A stretch of 64,000 bases of DNA, from the NCBI GenBank assembly GCA_002104535.1, contig NBOG01000002.1, positions 1-64,000 on the forward strand. Direction: 5' to 3'. Positions 1 through 9,290 of this stretch are shown piece by piece; the stretch's first letter is position 1, and every line of letters begins with the position of its first letter. The position numbers and the translations under genes are program-made. The notes beneath the pieces were generated by a model that made no database searches, had not been told where the DNA came from, and saw nothing but the letters and a program-made list of their open reading frames with translations. The stretch is from Cognaticolwellia sediminilitoris. Lineage in GTDB: Bacteria > Pseudomonadota > Gammaproteobacteria > Enterobacterales > Alteromonadaceae.

Positions 1-59
1 TTTTTTGGTGAAAGTATTTTAAATAATAAACAAGCACTTATCTTCTATATTTGTGGGGA

Positions 60-265
60 TACTTCAGAATAAATTCGCCCCTACGGTGATTAATATCTTT
101 TAGGGGGAATTAGGTTTTGAACTTAATTACTCGTAGGTCGGGCTTCAGCCCGACAAAAGAAAATGGTTACGTAGTGTCGGACTTTAGTCTGACAAAAGAT
201 AAACAAAAAAAATAAATTACAGGTTCTGTAATGTTTAATGTAGGTCAGGCTTTAGCCCGACAAAT
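60..265. repeat. Cluster of REP-like palindromes in the leader region
   Basis: The 469 bases before the first gene hold no gene I can support but contain several short palindromic units. GTCGGGCTTCAGCCCGAC lies near 137-154. A diverged copy, GTCGGACTTTAGTCTGAC, lies near 176-193, and a third, GTCAGGCTTTAGCCCGAC, near 244-261. Each is preceded by GTAG and followed by AAA. At about 66-84 there is an AATAAATTCGCCCCTAC half-unit of the kind seen again near 30.46, 33.51 and 45.58 kb. The copies are degenerate relatives of one REP-like family; no transposase is nearby. Confidence 0.75.
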
Positions 266-469
266 AAACTAACAAGGCATAAATGAAACAGGCCTTGTAA
301 TATTAAACTTTTGACAACACGAACGAGTTAATTTACATTTTATCTTGAGTTTCAAAGTATTAAAGTATCACACGATAAGGAAGTTTTTTGCATCCCAACT
401 AAATTAAGTCTATAAATATAAAGCGTCTGTATAATAAAAGCCATAATAATCAATGAAGTAAGTTAATAA

Positions 470-3259
470 ATGAAATCATTCTTCAAAAAAATCATATTAA
501 GCTCTACCCTCGTATTTGTGAGTTACTTCACAACTGCAGCTGAAATAAGCCAAGCACAAATTGAACAATTCAAAAAAATGTCGCCAAGCCAGCAACAAGC
601 GCTAGCGAGCAGCATGGGCATCGACTTATCGTCAATTAATATTCTGGGAAATAAAGGTGTTAGCAATACACAACAACACTCTCCTTCGATGAATGACTTA
701 GTACCTGTTCGAAATAACGCAACCAATAATCTTAATGAAACGCAGCAAAGCGAAACTAAACCAACGGTTGAAGCGAATAGCTTACAATTTAGTGCCAGTG
801 AAGATACCTTTAAACTTAAACCTTTCGGTTATGATCTTTTTGCCGGCGAACCTTCAACATTTGCTCCTGTATCTGACATACCTATTCCTGCTGAGTATAA
901 AGTGGGCCCTGGTGACAGCTTATCAATTCAACTTTACGGTAAAGAAACGGTTTCGTATAACTTAGCAATAAACCGTCAAGGCAATATTGATATTCCACAA
1001 CTTGGTCCTGTGAACGTAGCAGGACAAAGCTTTAGTGAAGTGAAAAACTTAATCACCAGTATTATTCAAGAGCGTAAAATTGGCGTTAAAAGTAATATAT
1101 CAATGGGCGAACTGCGCTCAATTAGAGTGTTCGTATTGGGCGAAGCTTACCGCGCAGCTTCTTACACCTTAAGTTCTTTAGCGACAGTAACCCAAGCAAT
1201 ATATGCTGCTGGCGGCATCAATGAAATTGGCTCTCTACGTAATATTCAAGTAAAACGCCGCGGTAAAGTGGTTGCAACGCTCGACTTATATCAGTTGTTA
1301 TTAGCTGGCGATACTTCAGGTGATATTAGCTTAATGGCAGGGGATGTCGTTTTCATCCCTACTGTAGGTAAAACCGTTGGCATTAAAGGGGAAGTAAGTC
1401 GCCCAGCCATCTACGAACTTAAAAATGAGCAAACTATTGGCGAAGTTATAAGTTTAGCCGGTGGCGTAACCGCTACAGCGTTTGAAAAAATAGGCAAAAT
1501 AGGCCGTATAAACAACTCAGGTTTACGCTCCGTTATCAGCGTAAATTTAAATACAGCACAAAACAGTAAAGTTAAAAATGGCGATGTAATTGAAGTGGGC
1601 TCGGTGCTATCAGCGCTTGAACAAAGCATTACTGTAAAAGGCCATGTGCAACGCCCGGGTATTTACGGGTGGCATACAAACAGCAAGTTAAGCGATATTC
1701 TTAATAGTATTAACGACTTTAAAGCCCAACCTGATCTTGAATATATTTTAATCACACGTAAAAACCCGACGACAGGCAAGCTCAGCAGTTATAGCGTTAA
1801 CTACTCAAATTATATAAAAAACCAACAGCAATCGGCAGACTTTGTATTAAAAGCAGAAGACACCATTTACGTATTTAACAAACAACGCAATCGTAGTGAA
1901 AGCTTAACACCGTTGTTAAATGTTTTAAAAGCGCAAACCGAATTGGCGGAAGCCGCAAAAGTTGTCAGTATCAATGGTGCAGTGCGCAACCCTGGTGAAT
2001 ACCCTTTAACTAAGAATGCTAGTGTTAAAGACTTATTAAATGCAGGCATGGGCTACACGCAAAATTCAGAATTAGAATTTGCCTTATTAGCGAGAAAAGA
2101 CCAGCAATTAAATACTCAAGTTCTCTATCTCGACTTAGCTAATCAAGTTGCATTAGATAAACCTTTAGCAGCATTAGACAGACTTTATTTATTCGAACGT
2201 GATAAGCCACGTACCGATTTATTAAAAGACTTAATTGCTGAGTTACGCCAACAAGCGGATAAAAGCTTAGCACAAAACATAGTTACTGTTACTGGTGATG
2301 TGCATTTTCCAGGGCTATACCCTTATGTTGTTAACATGACCAGTAGCGAGTTAGTTAACTTGGCCGGTGGTTTAAAAGAGTCAAGCTACTTGGTAGACGC
2401 TGATTTAGTGCGTTTTAGTCACGACGGTTTAAAAAGTGCGGAAATAACTCATCAAAATATTAAACTAACCTCAGATTTTTTACTGCAATCATCAGATACA
2501 TTACACATTAAACGTATTCCAGAATGGCAAGATAAACGCGAAGTTAAGCTCGCTGGTGAAGTAGTTTTTCCAGGAAAATATACACTGCAAAAAGGTGAAA
2601 CCTTAAGTGAAGTTATAGCCCGTGCTGGTGGGCTTACGACTGAAGCCGATGCAACTGCCGCTATTTTTACTCGCCAAGCTTTAAAAAGACAAGAAGCAGA
2701 AAAAATAGCGCAATTACGAGAACAACTTGAAAATGAAACAGCGCAAATTAGTTTAACAGATGATAAAGCAAATGCCGGAAAACTGGCAGAGTCAACCACA
2801 TTAATCAGTAAATTAAATAATGCCGAGGCGGTTGGACGTTTAGTAATCGATTTACCTCGAGTGTTAACTGAAAATAGTGTAGAAGATATTCGCTTAGATG
2901 ACGGTGACGCCTTATATATCCCGAAAACTAAAGAATCAATTAGTGTATTAGGTGAAGTTCAATATGCGACATCACACCTTTATAAAAGTGGCTTTGATCT
3001 TGATGACTATATCGACCGTTCAGGTGGTTTAAAAACTCGTGCTGATCAAGAGCGTATTTATGTCATTAAAGCCGATGGCTCAGTACGACTAGCAAATGAT
3101 AATAATTGGTTTGCAAGCAGAGGTGAGCTTTTAGCGCCAGGAGATACTATAGTTATACCGCTCGATTTAGAATATAAAGACGGTTTAACACTCTGGTCAT
3201 CAGTCACACAAATTATATATAACACAGCAGTAGCTGTAGCCGCGATCGGCAGCCTATAA
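470..3259 (+). CDS. Multi-SLBB polysaccharide export protein (Wza-like)
   Basis: This is an exported 929-residue protein. It has a lysine-rich N-terminus and hydrophobic stretch (about residues 1-24, ending ...FTTAAE) typical of a Sec signal peptide. A Poly_export domain at about 138-215 (EYKVGPGDSLSIQLYG) is followed by at least five SLBB-type beta-grasp repeats, recognisable from recurring V.G.V..PG.Y and AGG elements. A charged coiled-coil insertion lies at about 745-785. The protein is far longer than E. coli Wza (about 380 aa) and matches the long SLBB proteins of marine gammaproteobacteria. Its role is probably as the outer-membrane/periplasmic conduit for the polysaccharide made by the downstream genes. 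A GAAGTAAG element 8 bases before ATG 470 is a plausible ribosome binding site. A 460-bp repeat-bearing gap separates it from wzz, so it may be transcribed separately. Confidence 0.87.
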   Translation: MKSFFKKIILSSTLVFVSYFTTAAEISQAQIEQFKKMSPSQQQALASSMGIDLSSINILGNKGVSNTQQHSPSMNDLVPVRNNATNNLNETQQSETKPTVEANSLQFSASEDTFKLKPFGYDLFAGEPSTFAPVSDIPIPAEYKVGPGDSLSIQLYGKETVSYNLAINRQGNIDIPQLGPVNVAGQSFSEVKNLITSIIQERKIGVKSNISMGELRSIRVFVLGEAYRAASYTLSSLATVTQAIYAAGGINEIGSLRNIQVKRRGKVVATLDLYQLLLAGDTSGDISLMAGDVVFIPTVGKTVGIKGEVSRPAIYELKNEQTIGEVISLAGGVTATAFEKIGKIGRINNSGLRSVISVNLNTAQNSKVKNGDVIEVGSVLSALEQSITVKGHVQRPGIYGWHTNSKLSDILNSINDFKAQPDLEYILITRKNPTTGKLSSYSVNYSNYIKNQQQSADFVLKAEDTIYVFNKQRNRSESLTPLLNVLKAQTELAEAAKVVSINGAVRNPGEYPLTKNASVKDLLNAGMGYTQNSELEFALLARKDQQLNTQVLYLDLANQVALDKPLAALDRLYLFERDKPRTDLLKDLIAELRQQADKSLAQNIVTVTGDVHFPGLYPYVVNMTSSELVNLAGGLKESSYLVDADLVRFSHDGLKSAEITHQNIKLTSDFLLQSSDTLHIKRIPEWQDKREVKLAGEVVFPGKYTLQKGETLSEVIARAGGLTTEADATAAIFTRQALKRQEAEKIAQLREQLENETAQISLTDDKANAGKLAESTTLISKLNNAEAVGRLVIDLPRVLTENSVEDIRLDDGDALYIPKTKESISVLGEVQYATSHLYKSGFDLDDYIDRSGGLKTRADQERIYVIKADGSVRLANDNNWFASRGELLAPGDTIVIPLDLEYKDGLTLWSSVTQIIYNTAVAVAAIGSL

Positions 3260-3284
3260 CCTAGACTATGTTTTGTAGGGGGAA

Positions 3285-3465
3285 TGTATTGACCTTGTAG
3301 GGGCGACTTCAGTCGCCAAATGAAACCCAAAGATTTCAGTGATTTCGTCGGGGCTTTGTTTTGACCTTGTAGGGGCGACTTCAGTCGCCAGATGAAACCC
3401 GCAGGTTTCAGTGTCTTTTGTAGGTGTGGCTTTAGCCGCAGAATGAAGCCAAAGGTTTCAAATAT
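3285..3465. repeat. Two near-identical direct repeats plus a degenerate third, each with a REP palindrome
   Basis: Copies starting near 3290 and 3362 share about 52 bp: TGACCTTGTAGGGGCGACTT, then CAGTCGCC, then a TGAAACCC...TTTCAGTG segment that is itself partly palindromic. A third, diverged copy begins near 3419 (TTGTAGGTGTGGCTTTAGCC). They sit just after the stop of the SLBB gene, in a 458-bp gap that otherwise holds only the promoter noted at 3625. They could work as REP-type transcript ends. An open frame running through them on the other strand (3058-3471) is a by-product of the repeats. Confidence 0.8.
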
Positions 3466-3624
3466 ATACACCGCTACTAACGTTGTAATTGACTATAATA
3501 ATTTGTAACACAATAAACATACTTAATTATTACCTGCAAACCGTTAAAAAACGAAAAACAAGGATAGTGCACAGTGTTTATTTATAATAAATTACCAAAT
3601 TGCTATTAAAAAAGGCATAACTCT

Positions 3625-3633
3625 TGTTATAAT
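3625..3633 (+). promoter_or_regulatory. Extended -10 promoter candidate for the polysaccharide operon
   Basis: TGTTATAAT at 3625-3633 is an exact extended -10 element (TGnTATAAT). It lies about 90-130 bp upstream of the possible wzz starts and is the best promoter-like sequence in the 3.26-3.72 kb gap. No -35 hexamer is found at the usual spacing, which extended -10 promoters can tolerate. I see no JUMPstart/ops element that would indicate RfaH control. Confidence 0.5.
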
Positions 3634-3718
3634 ACGTGCCCATTTGAGCATGCCAGTTATATTCTCGAAACAAATTCCGATAGGAATAGTTATTAAATGA
3701 ACATAAATGTGAGTTATT

Positions 3719-4717
3719 TTGAAAAATCATAGATTGCAAGGAAGTACTTCACAAGAAGTCAACGCAATGAATTCAAATGAATTTTATCAGCAACACCTTC
3801 CCGAAGACGACGAAATTGACCTAGCAGAGCTTTGGCATGCTATTTGGTCAGGTAAGTTACTGATCATTGCAATCAGTGCCCTGTTTGCTATCAGCTCAGT
3901 AATTTATGCCATCAATCAACCTAATATTTATCGTGCTACAACACTTTTAGCTCCAGCAGGTGAACAAGGTGGCGCGGGTGGCCTAGCAAAAATGGCTGGG
4001 CAGTTCGGCGGTTTAGCAAGCCTTGCTGGTATTAACCTTGGTGGTGGTGGAACCGATAAAACTGGTCTAGCATTAGAAGTACTAAAATCTCGCGTGTTTT
4101 TAGAAAAATTTATTAATAAACATCAATTGCTAGTGCCTTTGATGGCTGCTGAAAGCTGGGATTTAAATACCAGGACTCTAATATATAATGATGACCTTTA
4201 CGACTCATCAACTAAAACATGGTTAAGAGAAGTAAAAGCACCTAAAAAACCTGAACCATCGTCATGGGAAGCTTATAAAACTTTTAAACAAATACTATCT
4301 ATTACGACAGATAAAGAAACAGGTATGGTTACTTTAGCAATTGAACACTACTCACCCGAAATAGCTACGCAATGGTTATTTTGGTTGGTACGTGATATCA
4401 ATGCTGCCATGAGAGAACAAGATAAAGCAGATGCACAGCGTAGTATTGATTATTTAACCGTAAAATTACAAGAAACTCAGTTAGCGGATATGCAAACGGT
4501 ATTTTATCAGTTAATTGAGCAGCAAACTAAAACTATTATGTTGGCTGAAGTATCACAAGAATATGTATTGAGAACTATTGACCCTGCAAATGCACCGGAT
4601 GAAAAGGCTAAACCTAAACGGGCTTTAATTGTTGTTTTAGGCTCCATGCTCGGTGGTATTCTATCTGTGCTGATTGTTTTGGTTCGCTACTTCACCAGTA
4701 AAAAAAATCAGGAGTGA
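3719..4717 (+). CDS. Wzz/FepE-family chain-length determinant
   Basis: This inner-membrane protein would set polymer length for a Wzy-dependent polysaccharide. The layout is classical: an N-terminal cytoplasmic segment, a TM helix (about residues 50-70, LLIIAISALFAISSVIYAIN), a periplasmic Wzz domain and a C-terminal TM helix (about 305-325) before a short basic tail. A glycine-rich stretch at about residues 83-106 follows the first part of the domain. No Walker motifs or tyrosine-kinase domain are present, so it is Wzz rather than a Wzc-type kinase. The longest frame starts at TTG 3719; ATG 3767 (MNSNEFYQQHLPEDDEIDL) is a more natural start because the Wzz domain begins right after it. It is followed closely by wecA. 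Confidence 0.88.
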   Translation: MKNHRLQGSTSQEVNAMNSNEFYQQHLPEDDEIDLAELWHAIWSGKLLIIAISALFAISSVIYAINQPNIYRATTLLAPAGEQGGAGGLAKMAGQFGGLASLAGINLGGGGTDKTGLALEVLKSRVFLEKFINKHQLLVPLMAAESWDLNTRTLIYNDDLYDSSTKTWLREVKAPKKPEPSSWEAYKTFKQILSITTDKETGMVTLAIEHYSPEIATQWLFWLVRDINAAMREQDKADAQRSIDYLTVKLQETQLADMQTVFYQLIEQQTKTIMLAEVSQEYVLRTIDPANAPDEKAKPKRALIVVLGSMLGGILSVLIVLVRYFTSKKNQE

Positions 4718-4722
4718 ATATA

Positions 4723-5751
4723 ATGATAGTCGCTGCCTTAAGTGCCTTCTTTTTTGCGTTTTTAGCGATAAAGTTATTTAAGCCAATCGCTGTTGACGTT
4801 GGCTTGGTCGATAAACCTAACTCCCGAAAACGACATCAGGGACAAGTACCTCTAATAGGTGGTATATCAATATTTGTTGCAGTATTAGCGGCAAGCCTAC
4901 TTTGGTTGCCTAACACATTAGAACTGCGTATGTATTTAATTGCCTCAGCCATGATGGTTTTTATTGGCGCACTCGATGATAAATATGATTTAAAAGTTCG
5001 CATTCGCATAGTTGGTCAAATCATTATTGCCAGTTTGATGATATATGGAGTTGGTGGTTACATTGCTAATTTAGGTGATTTATTTGGCTTAGGAGAAATT
5101 CAACTTGGCCCTGTAGGGATTATATTTACTTATTTCGCAATTATTGTCGTAATTAACGCCTATAACATGGTTGATGGCATTGATGGATTAATCGGGAGTT
5201 TAAGCTTAAATACCTTTACTGCTATCGCGGTATTATTTTTAATGAGCGGAAATAATAGTTACCTAACTTATCCACTGATTATAGCAACTGCTACCTTGCC
5301 ATACCTTATATTTAACCTCGGATATTTTAGAAGCTACAGCAAAAAAATCTTTATGGGTGATGCCGGTAGTATGTTTATCGGCTTGAGTGTGATTTGGTTA
5401 TTAACCATTGGCACACAAGGTGAAAACGCCTCATTTAGACCAGTTACAGCCTTATGGATATGCGCGATCCCTTTAATGGACATGTTAGCGATAGTTATGC
5501 GCCGTTACCGTAAAGGTAAGTCTCCCTTTAAGCCTGACCGTGATCATTTACATCACATTTTACAACGCGCCGGTTTAACATCACGTCAAACGTTAGTGGT
5601 TATTACAGTATCTTCAGTAGTAATGTCGCTAATTGGAGTGTTAGGGGAGTATTTTAAAGTAGCTGAAAGTATCCAGTTAATTCTATTTATATTGATATTC
5701 ATTCTTTATAACAAGTATGCGCGTCATTTTAGTTGGAAGTATGTTGAATAA
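4723..5751 (+). CDS. WecA-type undecaprenyl-phosphate sugar-1-phosphate transferase
   Basis: This polytopic membrane enzyme of the MraY/WecA family starts glycan assembly by moving HexNAc-1-phosphate from the UDP-sugar to undecaprenyl phosphate. Visible family motifs are an early DKPNSRKRHQG (about residues 27-37), ALDDKYDLKVR, the NAYNMVDGIDGL catalytic aspartate region near residue 145, FMGDAGS near 208-214, and the C-terminal RRYRKGKSPFKPDRDHLHH histidine motif. A GTG at 4714 overlaps the wzz stop, but AGGAG at 4709-4713 fits ATG 4723 (MIVAALSAFF) better. No WbaP/PglC-type initiator is present in the window, so this is the likely initiating enzyme of the locus. Confidence 0.9.
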   Translation: MIVAALSAFFFAFLAIKLFKPIAVDVGLVDKPNSRKRHQGQVPLIGGISIFVAVLAASLLWLPNTLELRMYLIASAMMVFIGALDDKYDLKVRIRIVGQIIIASLMIYGVGGYIANLGDLFGLGEIQLGPVGIIFTYFAIIVVINAYNMVDGIDGLIGSLSLNTFTAIAVLFLMSGNNSYLTYPLIIATATLPYLIFNLGYFRSYSKKIFMGDAGSMFIGLSVIWLLTIGTQGENASFRPVTALWICAIPLMDMLAIVMRRYRKGKSPFKPDRDHLHHILQRAGLTSRQTLVVITVSSVVMSLIGVLGEYFKVAESIQLILFILIFILYNKYARHFSWKYVE

Positions 5752-5845
5752 AATAGAATACAAGCTTTTGTAAGTGATATGTTGAAATCCACTGTTCAAA
5801 GTTTTGTTCATTATATAAACTTTGTTTTCATTTTTTGCAGTTATT

Positions 5846-6352
5846 ATGAAATTATCACTAATTGACTTTAAAAAAATAGTTAAATCTACGCCATTAGCGT
5901 CTATTGATTTAATTATTAAAAACTCTCAGGGCAACGTCCTGCTGGGCAAGCGTAAAAATAAACCGGCCCAGAATAATTTGTTTGTCCCTTATGGTAGTGT
6001 TTTAAAAGATGAGCACTTTGAGAACGCATTCAAAAGGCTGATAAAAGAAGAGTTAGGAATTAGCAATATAAATTCAGGCTTTAAAGGTCTTTATGAGCAC
6101 TTTTCTGAGGATAACTTTTCAGGGGACGACTTTTCAACTCATTATATAGTACTAGCGTATGAAATAACATTTGAAGGCGACTTAGGTTTTTTACCTATTG
6201 AGCTGCATTCTAAGTACAAATGGTTTTCTCAACAAGAGTTAATTGCCGATGACAATGTTCATGAACACAGCAAGTGGTATTTTCAAGATAATAAACAAGC
6301 TGATGTATGTGTATATTCGAAAATAGGGAAGCTAAATAGTTATGGCATATAA
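5846..6352 (+). CDS. GDP-mannose mannosyl hydrolase (Nudix family)
   Basis: The enzyme cleaves GDP-mannose to GDP and mannose in the cytoplasm. The sequence has the variant Nudix box typical of Gmm/WcaH (about residues 50-75: a glycine, then KDEHFENAFKRLIKEELGI), in which the usual RE pair is altered. It also has the family hallmark EHFSEDNFSGDDFSTHYIVL. TTG 5822 opens the longest frame, but ATG 5846 (MKLSLIDFKKIV) matches the family N-terminus. The gene overlaps the next by 11 bases, suggesting translational coupling. manB and manC lie about 18 kb downstream in the same locus, consistent with tuning a GDP-mannose pool. gmd and fcl are absent. Confidence 0.9.
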   Translation: MKLSLIDFKKIVKSTPLASIDLIIKNSQGNVLLGKRKNKPAQNNLFVPYGSVLKDEHFENAFKRLIKEELGISNINSGFKGLYEHFSEDNFSGDDFSTHYIVLAYEITFEGDLGFLPIELHSKYKWFSQQELIADDNVHEHSKWYFQDNKQADVCVYSKIGKLNSYGI

Positions 6353-7328
6353 TGTTCGTTTATCTCCAAGTAAAATCGAATTTTCTGTACAGGATGGACA
6401 AACTATCCTTGATGCAGCATTAGCCGAGAATATTACTTTAGAATATAGTTGCTCAAGCGGCCAATGTGGTGAGTGTATAGCTACTGTACAATCAGGTAAT
6501 GTTGATAAAAAAGTTCATACTGCAGATGTAGAATTAAAAGAAGATCAGATACTAACCTGTATGTCATATCCTACTTCAGACCTAGTGCTTCAGGCCGAAT
6601 ACATTAAAGAATTGCAACACATAAAAAGAAAAACAATACCTGCAAAGGTTGATGAAATAAAACATATTTCAGATGATGTATTAATATTGAAATTTCGATT
6701 ACCACCAACAGCTAACTTTGAATATTTATCAGGTCAGTTTATTGACTTGATGTGGAATGGTCAAAAGAGAAGTTATTCGTTAGCATCAAATAAAGTAATC
6801 AATAACACATTAGAGCTTCATATAAAAAAAGTTGAAAAGGGTGTTTTTAGTGAGTTTCTATTTAGTGATCTAAAAGAAAATCAGCTCTTACGTTTTTATG
6901 GTCCGTTAGGTACATTTTTTGTTAGAGATAGCAAACAGCCAATTATATTTCTATGTACAGGCTCTGGTTTTGCACCCGTTAAATCTATGGTTGAGCAGTT
7001 AATTGGAAGTAAATCAGAGCGTCAGATCTATATATATTGGGGGGGGCGTTATCGTAAAGATTTGTATAGTCACCTTCCTAAGCATTGGGCAAAAGAATAC
7101 GGAAATATTAATTTTACTTCTGTTTATTCAAAAGAGACTGATTTAATTCATGGTGAAGCTAATGGCTATTGCCAGCATGAAGTCTTAAAACAGCATCAAA
7201 ATTTAAACGGTTATGAAGTATATGCATGTGGATCAGACGCAATGATCCATGATGCTAAAAATTTATTTATAAAGAATGGTTTACAGGATGATAAGTTTCA
7301 TTCTGATTCTTTTTTACCTTCAAATTAA
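6342..7328 (+). CDS. CDP-6-deoxy-3,4-glucoseen reductase (E3), iron-sulfur flavoprotein
   Basis: This is the electron-transfer partner of RfbH/E1 in CDP-3,6-dideoxyhexose synthesis; it passes electrons from NAD(P)H through FAD and a [2Fe-2S] cluster. The N-terminal plant-type ferredoxin domain has cysteines at 37, 42, 45 and 73 (CSSGQCGEC). The FAD site RSYSLAS is at 143-149, and a nucleotide-binding motif CTGSGFAPVKS lies near 207-217. The length (328 aa) matches AscD/RfbI/DdhD. It sits directly upstream of rfbF-rfbG-rfbH, so the assignment within the ferredoxin-reductase superfamily is firm. Confidence 0.93.
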   Translation: MAYNVRLSPSKIEFSVQDGQTILDAALAENITLEYSCSSGQCGECIATVQSGNVDKKVHTADVELKEDQILTCMSYPTSDLVLQAEYIKELQHIKRKTIPAKVDEIKHISDDVLILKFRLPPTANFEYLSGQFIDLMWNGQKRSYSLASNKVINNTLELHIKKVEKGVFSEFLFSDLKENQLLRFYGPLGTFFVRDSKQPIIFLCTGSGFAPVKSMVEQLIGSKSERQIYIYWGGRYRKDLYSHLPKHWAKEYGNINFTSVYSKETDLIHGEANGYCQHEVLKQHQNLNGYEVYACGSDAMIHDAKNLFIKNGLQDDKFHSDSFLPSN

Positions 7329-7353
7329 AATCAAAAAAATTAAGGATATGTGA

Positions 7354-8127
7354 ATGAAAGCAGTAATCTTAGCAGGTGGCCTTGGTACTCGTCTTAGTGA
7401 AGAAACATCATTAAAGCCAAAGCCAATGGTTGAAATTGGTGGTAAACCAATTCTATGGCACATAATGAAAACTTATGCAGAGCATGGTATTACTGAATTT
7501 GTAATTTGCTGTGGTTATAAAGGTTATGTGATCAAAGAATATTTTGCTAATTACTTTCTACATATGTCGGATGTGACTTTTGATATGAAAGATAACCAAA
7601 TGCATGTTCATAACCAGCGTGCAGAGCCATGGAAAGTCACTTTAGTTGATACTGGCGATGGCTCAATGACTGGCGGTCGTTTAAAAAGAGTTGCTGAGCA
7701 TATAAAAAACGATGAGGCCTTTTGCTTTACCTATGGTGATGGAGTTGGTGATATCGATATTGCTAAATCAATCGAATTCCATAAAAGTCACGGAAAACTA
7801 GCTACTTTAACAGCTACCTTCCCTCCTGGCCGTTTTGGTGCTTTAGATATGAGTGATGGGCAAGTAAAAAGTTTTCAAGAAAAACCCCGTGGTGATGGCG
7901 CAATGATCAATGGTGGTTTCTTTGTATTATCGCCCAAAGTGTTAGATTACATTGAAGATGACTCAACAACTTGGGAACAATACCCATTAAAGCAATTAGC
8001 TGAAGAAGACCAGTTGATGGCACATGAACATCATGGTTTTTGGCAGCCAATGGACACTCTTAGAGATAAAGTTCACCTTGAAGAATTATGGGAATCTGGT
8101 AAAGCTCCTTGGAAAATATGGAAATAA
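7354..8127 (+). CDS. Glucose-1-phosphate cytidylyltransferase
   Basis: This enzyme makes CDP-glucose from glucose-1-phosphate and CTP, the first committed step toward CDP-3,6-dideoxyhexoses. The nucleotidyltransferase signature [20 protein letters not shown] is at residues 6-25, and a metal-binding region [11 protein letters not shown] near residue 125. The 257-aa length is that of RfbF. An AAGGATATG element about 9 bases before ATG 7354 supports the start. Glucose-1-phosphate also feeds galU in this locus. The gene is followed by rfbG after 63 bp. Confidence 0.95.
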   Translation: MKAVILAGGLGTRLSEETSLKPKPMVEIGGKPILWHIMKTYAEHGITEFVICCGYKGYVIKEYFANYFLHMSDVTFDMKDNQMHVHNQRAEPWKVTLVDTGDGSMTGGRLKRVAEHIKNDEAFCFTYGDGVGDIDIAKSIEFHKSHGKLATLTATFPPGRFGALDMSDGQVKSFQEKPRGDGAMINGGFFVLSPKVLDYIEDDSTTWEQYPLKQLAEEDQLMAHEHHGFWQPMDTLRDKVHLEELWESGKAPWKIWK

Positions 8128-8190
8128 TCTAGTCGTTAGCATGAGTAGTTGTTTTAGTAACATTTAATAAATAGTTTTAGGAATAGTTGC

Positions 8191-9273
8191 GTGATTGATA
8201 AACAATTTTGGCAGGGTAAAAAAGTTTTTTTAACTGGGCATACTGGTTTTAAAGGTAGCTGGTTGTCTTTGTGGTTACAAGATATGGGCGCTGTCGTTAG
8301 AGGCTATGCATTAACTCCACCGACGACTCCTAGCTTATTTGATGTTGCTAATGTTGAACAAGGAATGGACTCAGTTATTGGCGATATTCGTGATTATGAT
8401 TTTCTGTATAAAAGCATTGCAGAATTTAAACCCGAAATTGTAATTCATATGGCTGCCCAACCGCTAGTTAGGTTGTCTTATGAGATGCCTGTTGAAACTT
8501 ATGATACCAATGTAATGGGTACCGTTAAATTACTCGACTGTATTAGAAAAATTGGTGGTGTAAAAGCTGTAGTTAATGTTACTAGTGATAAATGCTATGA
8601 GAATAAAGAATGGCCTTGGGGTTATCGTGAAGATGAGCCTAAAGGTGGTCATGATCCATACAGTAATAGTAAAGGCTGTGCTGAATTAGTTGCTGACGCT
8701 TTCAGAAAATCATATTTTAACACTGCAGATTATACCAAACATGGTTGCGGTATTGCCTCAGCTAGAGCCGGTAATGTAATTGGTGGGGGGGATTGGGCAT
8801 TAGATAGGCTAATACCTGATATGTTAAGTGCATTTGAAAGTGACAAAGCTGTAGACATACGTAGCCCGAACGCTATTCGCCCATGGCAACATGTATTAGA
8901 GCCATTGTCAGGTTATTTGCTTACCGCTCAAAAGTTATATGAACAGGGAGGGGATTTTGCCGAAGGCTGGAATTTTGGTCCCGCAGATGAAGATGCAAAA
9001 CCCGTTCAATGGATAGCTGAAAAGCTAGTTAGTATGTGGGGCGATGATGCTGCTTGGACTTTGGATGAAGGCCCACACCCGCACGAAGCACACTATTTGA
9101 AATTAGATTGTTCAAAGGCTAAAATGCGCATGCATTGGCAGCCAAGGTGGTCTTTAGAAACGACTTTATCTAAGATTGTCACTTGGCACAAAGCTTGGCT
9201 CGCAGGTGAAGACATGCATAAACATACATTAAATGAAATTAACCAGTACGTTAGTACTGAATATAAATGCTAG
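8191..9273 (+). CDS. CDP-glucose 4,6-dehydratase
   Basis: This extended SDR enzyme converts CDP-glucose to CDP-4-keto-6-deoxyglucose. The Rossmann motif GHTGFKGSWL is at about residues 16-25, the catalytic YSNSK (Y157, K161) follows, and TSDKCYENKEW near 131-141 is typical of RfbG. The start is a GTG at 8191, chosen because a TTTTAGGAATAG ribosome binding site lies just upstream and the product begins MIDKQFWQGKKVFLTG, as in homologues. Its length of 360 aa is normal. Confidence 0.95.
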   Translation: MIDKQFWQGKKVFLTGHTGFKGSWLSLWLQDMGAVVRGYALTPPTTPSLFDVANVEQGMDSVIGDIRDYDFLYKSIAEFKPEIVIHMAAQPLVRLSYEMPVETYDTNVMGTVKLLDCIRKIGGVKAVVNVTSDKCYENKEWPWGYREDEPKGGHDPYSNSKGCAELVADAFRKSYFNTADYTKHGCGIASARAGNVIGGGDWALDRLIPDMLSAFESDKAVDIRSPNAIRPWQHVLEPLSGYLLTAQKLYEQGGDFAEGWNFGPADEDAKPVQWIAEKLVSMWGDDAAWTLDEGPHPHEAHYLKLDCSKAKMRMHWQPRWSLETTLSKIVTWHKAWLAGEDMHKHTLNEINQYVSTEYKC

Positions 9274-9290
9274 AAATAATAGGTTAACAC

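Noticed and set aside
3058-3471. 137-codon frame on the - strand with repeated FIWRLKSPLQGQ units
   Set aside because: It is the translation of the REP-like direct repeats after the SLBB gene and overlaps that gene's end; there is no ribosome binding site and no family.
3480-3720. JUMPstart/ops element for RfaH control
   Set aside because: I looked for GGCGGTAGC-type sequence before wzz and found none.
3697-3732. 11-codon leader frame overlapping the longest wzz start
   Set aside because: An AGGAA lies upstream, but so short a frame is expected by chance and no attenuator structure accompanies it.
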